20,825 bases of DNA, taken from an uncultured Eudoraea sp. (lineage in GTDB: Bacteria > Bacteroidota > Bacteroidia > Flavobacteriales > Flavobacteriaceae). The notes under the pieces were generated by a model, which saw only the letters and a program-made list of their open reading frames with translations, did no database searches and was not told the DNA's origin. Below, one piece after another: positions 8,583 through 14,682 of the stretch. The position numbers were made by a program, and so were the translations under genes. How positions within the stretch are numbered: the first letter of the stretch is position 1; every line of letters starts with the position of its first letter. The stretch covers positions 1 to 20,825 of the forward strand of contig CAJQNH010000118.1 in NCBI GenBank assembly GCA_905479615.1. The letters are read 5' to 3'.

Positions 8583-8614
8583 AAAAAACCCCGGCATATT
8601 TGCCGGGGTTTTTT
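8583..8614. terminator. Bidirectional intrinsic terminator shared by the DUF3078 gene and small RNA 1
   Basis: A perfect 7-bp GC stem (CCCCGGC / GCCGGGG) with a 6-base loop is flanked by six A on the left and six T on the right, so it has a U-tract when read from either strand. On the plus strand it closes the suf/DUF3078 transcript 22 bp after the stop codon. On the minus strand it closes the proposed small RNA 1. Confidence 0.93.
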
Positions 8615-8734
8615 AGTAAAGTAGGTTGGTAAAATTTGGTTAATTAATTATTATGGTTAAGAGACGACTTGGGGAATCGAACACTTTAAATTAAGTTCAG
8701 GGTTTGATTTGGGGTTGAACACTATCACTTAATT
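8583..8734 (-). ncRNA. Proposed small RNA 1 (left copy of a tandem pair)
   Basis: This is a leftward transcript of about 152 nt inferred from signals, with no open reading frame of note. It begins just after a -7 element at 8741-8748 and ends in the terminator at 8583-8614; the start is an estimate. Two blocks are shared with the right copy: 8703-8736 (34 nt, 2 mismatches to 9107-9140) and 8618-8641 (24 nt, 2 mismatches to 8993-9016). Read 5' to 3', it opens with AATTAAGT, which can pair with ACTTAATT further on. This stem would present a roughly 30-nt loop holding CAACCCCAAATC; a similar C-rich stretch (TTCCCCAAGTC) recurs downstream. Conservation of transcript blocks, promoter spacing and terminator between copies is the evidence; no expression data are available. 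Confidence 0.6.
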
Positions 8735-8740
8735 ACTACG

Positions 8741-8806
8741 TAAAGATAAGTTGAACAAACTTTTGATCACAAAATATGTTGTGAACCTATCTCTTAATGT
8801 TGTGAA
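8741..8806 (-). promoter_or_regulatory. Promoter and two-site direct-repeat operator of small RNA 1
   Basis: On the minus strand, TTCACAACA occurs at 8798-8806 and again at 8777-8785, two identical 9-mers with a 12-bp spacer (21-bp period). The -7 element TATCTTTA (consensus TAnnTTTG, last base differs) is at 8741-8748, with TTTG at 8770-8773 placed 21 bp upstream as a -33 element. The right copy repeats this layout with identical spacing. Nine-base direct repeats with a 12-bp spacer just upstream of -33 are the geometry of LytTR-family response-regulator sites; that assignment is inference. Confidence 0.6.
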
Positions 8807-8956
8807 AAATATGAGTGGTTTATTTACTTCGGTGAAATGCAGACTATGCTTTTAGAGAATCTAACTTTTGGTATTAATAATTAAACTTTTGAGTTATATA
8901 GGTGAATGTTTTTGGCTGATTTTTCCGGGATATTATATCTAATACTTTTAATAAAC

Positions 8957-8982
8957 AAAAAACCCCGGCGTTTCCGTCGGGG
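8957..8982 (-). terminator. Intrinsic terminator of small RNA 2
   Basis: An 8-bp stem (CCCCGGCG / CGTCGGGG, one G-T pair) has a TTTC loop. On the minus strand it is followed by six T; on the plus strand the tail is the poor CTTTGTT. It is therefore built to stop leftward transcription, which supports a leftward RNA ending here. Confidence 0.85.
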
Positions 8983-9138
8983 CTTTGTTAGAAAAGTAGG
9001 TTTGTAAAACTTGGTTTGTTAATCTAATACTTTGGTTAAGTGCCGATTTGGGTTCTGAATCATCCCGATTAACATCGGGAAGAATAACACTTAAATTAAG
9101 TTATGTTTTGATTTGGGGTTAAACACTAACACTTAATT
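8957..9138 (-). ncRNA. Proposed small RNA 2 (right copy of a tandem pair)
   Basis: This is an inferred leftward transcript of about 182 nt, from just after the -7 element at 9145-9152 to the terminator at 8957-8982. It shares with small RNA 1 the 5' block (9107-9140), which holds AACCCCAAATC in the loop of a potential AATTAAGT/ACTTAATT stem, and the 3' block (8993-9016). It differs by an inserted perfect hairpin at 9063-9080 (7-bp stem, 4-base loop) and by a second C-rich stretch, AACCCAAATC, at about 9045-9055. No open reading frame of note was found. The start position is estimated from the promoter; expression is untested. Confidence 0.6.
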
Positions 9139-9144
9139 ACAATG

Positions 9145-9210
9145 TAAATGTAGCTCGCCTCTTTAAAATCTCTAAATTATTGTTGTGAAGTGGAGTTATA
9201 ATGTTGTGAA
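9145..9210 (-). promoter_or_regulatory. Promoter and two-site direct-repeat operator of small RNA 2
   Basis: On the minus strand TTCACAACA lies at 9202-9210 and 9181-9189 (12-bp spacer, 21-bp period). The -7 element TACATTTA is at 9145-9152, exactly 29 bp from the nearer repeat, as in the left copy. The -33 region has only TTTAG, which fits a promoter that needs an activator at the repeats. The sequence between the repeats has diverged from the left copy while the repeats have not, which argues that the repeats are under selection. Confidence 0.6.
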
Positions 9211-9312
9211 AAATATAAAGTGTATCAGTTGTCAGATGAATGACCTCTGAATTACAGAGGCATAAATGGCTTATAAATTCGGAGGGATATTTTAAAAAAT
9301 AATGGACTTTAA

Positions 9313-10524
9313 TTAATATTCGTCCAGGTGTTCAGGATAAAGAAAGTTGTTATATGGGAAGCGTGAAATATGAATTTCCCTTACAGCGTTATATACTTTT
9401 TTACGGAATTCTTCAAAATTCTCCTTTTTCAGAGCAGAAATAAAGATTGCATTTTCACCCAATTGTTGCATCCAGGTATGTTTCCATTCTTCAATAGTAA
9501 AGTGCTTTGAACTCCTTTCGGTCATCAGATCATCTTCTTCTAAAATTTCCTGTTCATAAAGATCAATTTTGTTAAAGACCATTATTGTTTTCTTATCAGA
9601 AGAGCCAATCTCGTTTAATATTTTATTTACAGAATTAATATGATCTTCAAAATTCGGATGTGAAATATCTACAATATGAAGCAATAGATCTGCTTCTCTA
9701 ACCTCGTCTAAGGTACTTTTAAAACTCTCTACTAATTGTGTAGGCAGTTTGCGTATAAACCCAACTGTATCGCTTAATAAAAAAGGTAAATTACCCAGCA
9801 CCACTTTTCTAACAGTGGTGTCTAATGTTGCAAACAATTTGTCCTCTGCAAAAACCTGACTTTTACTAATGACGTTCATAAGTGTTGATTTGCCTACATT
9901 GGTATATCCTACTAATGCTACACGTACCAAGGCTCCACGGTTTCCACGTTGGGTGCCCATTTGGCGGTCAATTTTGGTTAATTTCTTTTTTAGTAGTGCA
10001 ATTCTATCTCTGACTATCCTACGGTCTGTTTCAATTTCGGTTTCTCCGGGACCCCGCATTCCAATACCCCCTCTTTGCCTTTCAAGATGCGTCCACAAGC
10101 CGGTTAGCCTAGGTAATAAATATTCATATTGCGCAAGCTCTACCTGTGTACGGGCATAGCTCGTTTTAGCTCTTTGAGCAAATATATCCAGTATTAAACC
10201 AGTTCTGTCCAGTATCTTGCAACGCAGTATCTTCTCAATATTACGTTGCTGACCAGCCGATAGTTCATCGTCAAATATGACAGAACCTATTTCGTTTTCA
10301 TCTACATAGGCCTCTATTTCCTGAATTTTACCACTACCAATATATGTTTTTGGATTGGGCAATTCCATTCGCTGTACAAAACGTTTCAACACTTCGCCGC
10401 CAGCCGTATAAGTAAGAAACTCGAGTTCATCAAGATATTCCTGTACTTTCTTTTCATTCTGCTGTTTGTTAATAACACCAATCAGAATTGCCTTTTCATA
10501 TTCTATATTCTGCTTCTCTAACAT
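9313..10524 (-). CDS. hflX: GTPase HflX
   Basis: The 403-aa protein is HflX, a translational GTPase that in other bacteria binds 50S/70S ribosomes and helps split or rescue stalled ones under stress. The N-terminal HflX domain is followed by the glycine-rich linker RGGIGMRGPGETEIETDRR (about residues 151-169). The GTPase domain has G1 GYTNVGKST (206-214), G2 around DTTVRK, G3 DTVGF (252-256) and G4 NKID (318-321). The length is normal for the shorter family members. It converges with the DUF3078 gene across the small RNA region and diverges from the EEP-family gene. Downstream, the hairpin CCTCTG/CAGAGG at 9244-9260 has no T-run, so I see no strong terminator of its own. Confidence 0.96.
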   Translation of the reverse strand: MLEKQNIEYEKAILIGVINKQQNEKKVQEYLDELEFLTYTAGGEVLKRFVQRMELPNPKTYIGSGKIQEIEAYVDENEIGSVIFDDELSAGQQRNIEKILRCKILDRTGLILDIFAQRAKTSYARTQVELAQYEYLLPRLTGLWTHLERQRGGIGMRGPGETEIETDRRIVRDRIALLKKKLTKIDRQMGTQRGNRGALVRVALVGYTNVGKSTLMNVISKSQVFAEDKLFATLDTTVRKVVLGNLPFLLSDTVGFIRKLPTQLVESFKSTLDEVREADLLLHIVDISHPNFEDHINSVNKILNEIGSSDKKTIMVFNKIDLYEQEILEEDDLMTERSSKHFTIEEWKHTWMQQLGENAIFISALKKENFEEFRKKVYNAVREIHISRFPYNNFLYPEHLDEY

Positions 10525-10540
10525 TTCATCAATTATAGTG

Positions 10541-10581
10541 CAAATCTAAGTAATTGGAACCAAGTGATTTTCGTAATTTTG
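10541..10581. promoter_or_regulatory. Overlapping divergent promoters of hflX (-) and the EEP-family gene (+)
   Basis: On the plus strand TAATTTTG at 10574-10581 matches the Bacteroidetes -7 consensus, with TTG at 10554-10556 placed 17 bp upstream as the -33; the EEP gene starts 19 bp later. On the minus strand TAGATTTG (10541-10548) is a perfect -7 element ending 16 bp before the hflX start, with no clear -33. The two footprints overlap, so the promoters may compete. Confidence 0.55.
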
Positions 10582-10600
10582 GAAACCAAATAAAAAATTC

Positions 10601-11572
10601 ATGCTTTTTTCATTTCTGAAAAGAAATAAACTCAAAAACGTTCATACCATTGTCTTCTATAATCTGGAAAATCTTTTTGATGTAGGAGATGATCAAAATA
10701 CACTTGACATAGATTTTACCCCAAAAGGAAAGAAAAAATGGACCAAAAGGAGGTATAAAAAGAAGTTACTCAAACTTGCAAATACCATTTCCAGAATAGG
10801 GGTTAAATCCACTAACAAGACACCAGTACTCGTGGGTATAGCAGAGGTTGAGAACGAGGAGGTAATTAAGGACCTGATTTCCACCGGGGATTTAAAAAAT
10901 GAAGATTACGGCTACGTTCATTATGATTCCCCGGATGAAAGGGGAATTGATACCGCTTTATTATATCTCAAATCGAATTTTAATGTCTTACATTCGACAC
11001 CTATCCCTTTGCTGATTTTCAATCCTGAAGGTGAAAGAGATACAACCAGAGACATATTATATATTCACGGTGTTTTGAACGGAGAGGAAATTCATGTTTT
11101 TGTTAACCACTGGCCATCACGAAGAAATGGAGATATAGAAACAGATTACAAAAGAATTAAAGCTGCCGAGACCATCAGGGACTATATGACGGAAATTGAA
11201 AAAAATTATTCAAATCCAAATTATATTGTCATGGGAGATTTTAATGATGGTCCGGATGCTATCAGTATCCGCCAATTGGTTGAATCTAAATCGTTGTACA
11301 ACCCTATGGAAAAACTACTGACTCCCGAAAGGGGTAGTGCAAACTACAGAAGGAGCTGGTCACTTTTTGATCAGATACTGGTCTCTCATAGTTTTTTCAA
11401 TTATGAAAAAGGCACCCATAGTTTTACGCATGCCAATATTTTTGACGACCATCAGCTTAAAGAATGGGATGGAAAATATGCTGGAAATCCATTTAGAACG
11501 TATGTAGGCCAAAAGTATAAAGGTGGATATAGTGACCATTTTCCTGTATATATTCAATTAAAATTCAATTAA
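10601..11572 (+). CDS. Endonuclease/exonuclease/phosphatase (EEP) family protein
   Basis: The 323-aa protein has the EEP fold shared by DNase I, exonuclease III and inositol-phosphatase-like enzymes. The visible metal and catalytic motifs in order are VFYNLENLFD (Asn near residue 22), GIAEVENEEV (catalytic Glu), VNHWPSR (His), MGDFNDGPD (Asp and Asn) and the terminal SDHFPVYI (Asp-His). No signal peptide is evident; the N-terminus has only a short hydrophobic MLFSFL followed by basic residues. Bacteroidetes carry many such genes annotated only as endonuclease, and the substrate (nucleic acid or phosphoester) cannot be told from sequence. It is transcribed divergently from hflX and converges with the exonuclease gene with only 29 bp between stops. 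Confidence 0.9.
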   Translation: MLFSFLKRNKLKNVHTIVFYNLENLFDVGDDQNTLDIDFTPKGKKKWTKRRYKKKLLKLANTISRIGVKSTNKTPVLVGIAEVENEEVIKDLISTGDLKNEDYGYVHYDSPDERGIDTALLYLKSNFNVLHSTPIPLLIFNPEGERDTTRDILYIHGVLNGEEIHVFVNHWPSRRNGDIETDYKRIKAAETIRDYMTEIEKNYSNPNYIVMGDFNDGPDAISIRQLVESKSLYNPMEKLLTPERGSANYRRSWSLFDQILVSHSFFNYEKGTHSFTHANIFDDHQLKEWDGKYAGNPFRTYVGQKYKGGYSDHFPVYIQLKFN

Positions 11573-11601
11573 TACCGTTTGGGGATATTCAAAAGAGCAT
11601 T

Positions 11602-12315
11602 CTAAATATGAATGATTTGGTCTTCAGGCAATAACTCATCATTACGAAGCCTGAGAAAGACTTGTGCTAAAGTGATAACATCTAATTCACAATAAGCCAC
11701 TATGCGGGCCAAATCACCTTCTTCATAATAAACATCTCTGACCATACTGCCATCAATATCTTCTTTGGGAGAAGGAATACCCAGAACATTGGCCATAAGT
11801 TTTAAGGAGGTGTAATGCTTGAAATCCCCAAATTTCCATAGCTCCAGTGTATCTAAATGCGGTACTTCCCAGGGCTTTTTGCCAAAAAGATCTAATTTAT
11901 ATGGGAGTGTGATTCCTTTAATAATTAATCTGCGCGCTATATATGGAAAATCAAATTCCTTACCATTATGTGCACAAAGCAGGTTTTTTGGGCGACTAAA
12001 ATGTTCGTTAAGCAATCTTATAAAGTCATTTAGTATTTTTTCTTCATCTCCCTGAAATGTCGTAACCCTGAAATTACGAACACCTTCTTTAATTAAAAAA
12101 TACCCTACAGAAATACATATTATTTTACCAAATTCGGCCCAAATTCCCGCTCTTTCATAAAATTCTTCAGCTGTAAACTCTTCTTTACGTTGATACTGTG
12201 ATTTATGTTCCCATAGCTCTTTCTTGTAATCATCTAATTGAGCATATTCCGCTACTTCAGGAACAGTTTCGATGTCTAAAAAAAGGATATGTTCAAGATT
12301 TAGTTTCTGTATCAT
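11602..12315 (-). CDS. PolB-like 3'-5' exonuclease (DEDD superfamily)
   Basis: The 237-aa stand-alone exonuclease domain resembles the proofreading domain of family B DNA polymerases. Exo I is LFLDIETVPE (D14, E16), Exo II is CAHNGKEFDFPYI (about residues 114-126) and Exo III is YCELDVITL near residue 209; the Exo III Tyr comes four residues before the Asp, as in DEDDy enzymes. The segment PWEVPHLDTLELWKFGDFKHYTSL is typical of the predicted PolB-related exonucleases of Bacteroidetes. It should degrade single-stranded DNA from 3' ends in the cytoplasm, with a probable role in DNA repair (family inference). It stands alone, with 257 bp of divergent intergenic sequence separating it from the small lipoprotein gene. 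Confidence 0.9.
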   Translation of the reverse strand: MIQKLNLEHILFLDIETVPEVAEYAQLDDYKKELWEHKSQYQRKEEFTAEEFYERAGIWAEFGKIICISVGYFLIKEGVRNFRVTTFQGDEEKILNDFIRLLNEHFSRPKNLLCAHNGKEFDFPYIARRLIIKGITLPYKLDLFGKKPWEVPHLDTLELWKFGDFKHYTSLKLMANVLGIPSPKEDIDGSMVRDVYYEEGDLARIVAYCELDVITLAQVFLRLRNDELLPEDQIIHI

Positions 12316-12572
12316 CCTAAATAATTATTATAAAAACTACATTTTTAAATGGAATATACCCTTATTTTAAGATATTGGTCTTTGGGTCAATTCAACTAAA
12401 GATAACAACAATATTCAGAACCCTTTTTCCTACCTTATTTAGGAGTTAAATTCAATATAGGTGCTGATATTGCAAAAATGTTGCAGTTTGTCGAAATAAA
12501 ATCCCAACATTCAATAAAAAGAGTAAAAAAACGTTTTAATATCCCTTAATAGTCTTTCAAATTATTTTTAAT

Positions 12573-12767
12573 ATGAAATCGAAATTCTATATATATATGA
12601 CCAGAAAGCTGCTTTCACTGGCTTTTGTGTTTTCTCTTTGTTTTGTGGTCTCCTGCACGAATGACGATTCATATAATGAAGGAGATTTGGAGATCATTAC
12701 GCCGGGAGAAGAGAATGTTTTAGATGCTTCTCAAGATATCAAGACAGATAACACAATATCCAACTAA
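12573..12767 (+). CDS. Small lipoprotein, unknown function
   Basis: The 64-aa product has a lipoprotein signal: basic residues, a hydrophobic core LLSLAFVFSLCF and lipobox VVSC, leaving only about 36 mature residues beginning CTNDDSYNEGDLEI. An in-frame ATG at 12597 would give a more compact signal (MTRKLLSL...) and could be the true start. The mature part is acidic and low in complexity with no known domain. The CTNDD start is shared with the next lipoprotein, but the similarity ends there; Asp/Glu-rich sequence after the lipid Cys is a known surface-export pattern in Bacteroidetes. Small lipoproteins like this are often surface-exposed or accessory proteins. It could also be a decayed remnant, though the frame is intact. 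Confidence 0.65.
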   Translation: MKSKFYIYMTRKLLSLAFVFSLCFVVSCTNDDSYNEGDLEIITPGEENVLDASQDIKTDNTISN

Positions 12768-12888
12768 TAATTTTATCGGCAACTCCAATCCTGACGGTAA
12801 ATCCTATTGGGACTTAATTTGATCGCCAATTTTAACCGCAAAGAGGGAATTTGCTATTACTATTAACCCCTTCCTGTAAGATATTATG

Positions 12889-12896
12889 TATCTTTA
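12889..12896 (+). promoter_or_regulatory. Putative -7 element for the 378-aa lipoprotein gene
   Basis: TATCTTTA matches TAnnTTTG except for the last base and ends 13 bp before the start codon, so the leader would be very short. It is the same octamer as the -7 element proposed for small RNA 1. No -33 or direct-repeat operator is visible upstream. Confidence 0.3.
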
Positions 12897-12909
12897 AAAA
12901 AAAAGCTGC

Positions 12910-14046
12910 ATGAAATTTTATAGGCTCCCGCGGGTTCTCTACCTGTTTATTATTGCCACACTTTTTCTGGGTTGTACCAATGACGACAACCAACCCGATA
13001 TGGTTTCTGAAGTTCAAATGCCCAATTACACGGTAATAGGGGAGAATTTTCAAAGTGTTTTTCAGTTTAACTACGATGGAACTCTTGATGAAGGAGAATT
13101 ATTCAACTTAACGGCTGAAAGCAACGTTAACAGAGAGTACCTTACTTTGAGACAGGTATCTGACCTTCTTACTTTTTTCAGTTTTGCAGCTGGCAGTTTT
13201 TCTGCAATACAAAGAAATTATGTAAGTGGGGAGAGCACTTTTCTAAACGAGTTTTATACCATATCTAGTGAAAGATCAGTTACTTGGGGCGCTAATTCGG
13301 AAAATAAACTTTTTCTGGGATTTTTCAGCCCTGAAGGTTCGACAAATTATGGTATTAGGACCATAAATCTAACTACTGATGAGGTGATAGATTTAATTGT
13401 GGAATTTAACGTAAATGATGTATTTGAACCACTTTATTATGGGAACCGGCTGTTAATTACTTTTCTGGATCAGCAGTCCAACTATAAACTTTCTATTTTA
13501 GATACGGATAGTAATACTATAATAAGAACCTTTGATTTTGGAAAATCGGTCCCAAGCATTTTAATCAATAAAGATGGGGATATGATTATTCTAAATGGGA
13601 ATTCGGCGTCTGATTATGAACTTACGCTTTATGATTTGCAGACCCTGGAAGTAATACAACAGGAGCGCTTCTCGATAAACAGGTATTTTTCTGCAGGACC
13701 TATTCAGTCTGAGGCCAGTATTGTTAATGAGAAACTGTATTATCTCAATCTTTATGCACAGCCTTCAATTATCCCTTTTGGGCCGGCTATCTATGATTTT
13801 ATTACAAAAGAAAATATAATTATTGATATGCTCTCCGTTGTGCAACAAGTACAGGAAGAGATAGGACTTGATATTGAGCTTACAGCTTTTGACTATAATG
13901 ACAAAAGCAATACATTTCTAATGGGTTACGCCAAATTGGTTGATGAAGAAACTCTGAAGGGAGGAATAATTATTATTTCCGAAGAAGGGAGATTAATAAG
14001 AAATACAAATTTGGAATTTGCACCTACTCGTTTTATAAAAAATTAA
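12910..14046 (+). CDS. Hypothetical lipoprotein with propeller-like repeats
   Basis: The 378-aa protein has a lipoprotein signal (basic MKFYRLPR, hydrophobic core, lipobox FLGC at about residue 24) and a mature start CTNDDNQPD. I do not recognise a named family. The body shows loosely repeated units of about 45 residues with patterns such as INLTTDEVIDLIVEFN, SILDTDSNTIIRTFDF and LYDLQTLEVIQQERF, each a strand-turn-strand of the X-D-x-x-T-x-x-V/I type seen in YncE-like and other beta-propellers. A surface-anchored propeller is therefore plausible, but this is inference. It follows the small lipoprotein gene after 142 bp and has its own possible -7 element; it converges with ogt across 159 bp that holds only a weak hairpin at 14056-14073. 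Confidence 0.8.
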   Translation: MKFYRLPRVLYLFIIATLFLGCTNDDNQPDMVSEVQMPNYTVIGENFQSVFQFNYDGTLDEGELFNLTAESNVNREYLTLRQVSDLLTFFSFAAGSFSAIQRNYVSGESTFLNEFYTISSERSVTWGANSENKLFLGFFSPEGSTNYGIRTINLTTDEVIDLIVEFNVNDVFEPLYYGNRLLITFLDQQSNYKLSILDTDSNTIIRTFDFGKSVPSILINKDGDMIILNGNSASDYELTLYDLQTLEVIQQERFSINRYFSAGPIQSEASIVNEKLYYLNLYAQPSIIPFGPAIYDFITKENIIIDMLSVVQQVQEEIGLDIELTAFDYNDKSNTFLMGYAKLVDEETLKGGIIIISEEGRLIRNTNLEFAPTRFIKN

Positions 14047-14205
14047 AAAAGTACAAAACCAACTAGCTGGTTTGTTTAATAATCACCGAAACTAGCCTTT
14101 CTTTTACTTATGGAGCTAATAGGTCTGAAATCTACGACAAAAACCCTATTTGGCATTAATATAGCCTATGGAATTACACTTCTACAAACCAGTTGGTCTG
14201 CAGAT

Positions 14206-14679
14206 TTAGAATAAGGATTGTTGCTTCGAGGGACTCTCGTGGTTTAAAAGCCATTTTTTGCGGTGTAATCCACCGGCATATCCTGTTAATGAACCATCAG
14301 ATCCAATTACCCTGTGGCAGGGGATAATTATCCAAAGGGGGTTTTTTCCATTGGCTGAAGCAACTGCACGAATAGCTTTTACATCGCCAAGTTTCTTTGA
14401 GTGTTCCAAATAAGACATCGTTTTTCCGTAAGGTATTTCCAATAATGAATTCCAAACCTTTTTTTGAAATTCGGTGCCTTCCGGATTTATTAAAAGGTCA
14501 AAATTCTGTCGTTCACCTTCAAAGTATTCATTTAGTTGATATACCGCATCCACCAGAACTTCCGGGATTATTTTGCTTTCGGGTTCATCGCTCTCGATTA
14601 CGGTAACAGAGCTAATGCCATTTTCATCTCCTTCCAGTTTTGCACTCCCCAAAGGGGTACTTATATATGCAGTAACCAT
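14206..14679 (-). CDS. ogt: Methylated-DNA--protein-cysteine methyltransferase (Ogt/MGMT)
   Basis: The 157-aa suicide repair enzyme moves the alkyl group from O6-alkylguanine (and O4-alkylthymine) to its own cysteine. The active site PCHRVIG has the acceptor C121. The helix-turn-helix part is visible as FQKKVWNSLLEIPYGKTMSY (71-90) and AIRAVASANGKNPLWIIIPC, including the Arg finger in AIRAVA. The length matches stand-alone Ogt, and there is no Ada regulatory domain. It begins only 3 bp after the stop of the DUF21/CBS gene, so the two are almost certainly co-transcribed. Which of Ogt or AdaB naming applies cannot be settled. Confidence 0.94.
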   Translation of the reverse strand: MVTAYISTPLGSAKLEGDENGISSVTVIESDEPESKIIPEVLVDAVYQLNEYFEGERQNFDLLINPEGTEFQKKVWNSLLEIPYGKTMSYLEHSKKLGDVKAIRAVASANGKNPLWIIIPCHRVIGSDGSLTGYAGGLHRKKWLLNHESPSKQQSLF

Positions 14680-14682
14680 TTT

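Larger units (their letters stand above)
8583..9216. repeat. Two diverged tandem copies of a noncoding promoter-RNA-terminator unit
   Basis: The 750-bp gap between the DUF3078 and hflX stop codons contains no supported protein gene but two related units, 8583-8812 and 8957-9216. The shared elements come in the same order: a CCCCGG terminator hairpin, a 24-nt block, the motif ACACTT(T)AAATTAAGTT, a 34-nt block with 2 mismatches, a -7 element, and two TGTTGTGAA 9-mers, the second followed by AAAAATAT. The right copy carries an extra hairpin. The 135-bp stretch between the units (8821-8956) and the 95-bp stretch next to hflX (9217-9312) show nothing I can interpret. There are no terminal inverted repeats or target duplications, so this is not an obvious mobile element. 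Confidence 0.85.

Noticed and set aside
8583..9216. Tandem noncoding units as an insertion sequence, MITE or CRISPR-like array
   Set aside because: There is no transposase, terminal inverted repeat, target duplication or regular short repeat-spacer pattern; the conserved parts are promoter, transcript and terminator elements.
9244..9260. CCTCTG/CAGAGG hairpin downstream of hflX, possible terminator
   Set aside because: The 6-bp stem has no T-run on the minus strand; it could be chance in this AT-rich gap.
14056..14073. Palindromic AAACCA...TGGTTT after the 378-aa lipoprotein gene, possible terminator
   Set aside because: The stem is AT-rich, with only 6 bp plus an imperfect centre, and is followed by GTTTAAT rather than a T-run. 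It is too weak to call.
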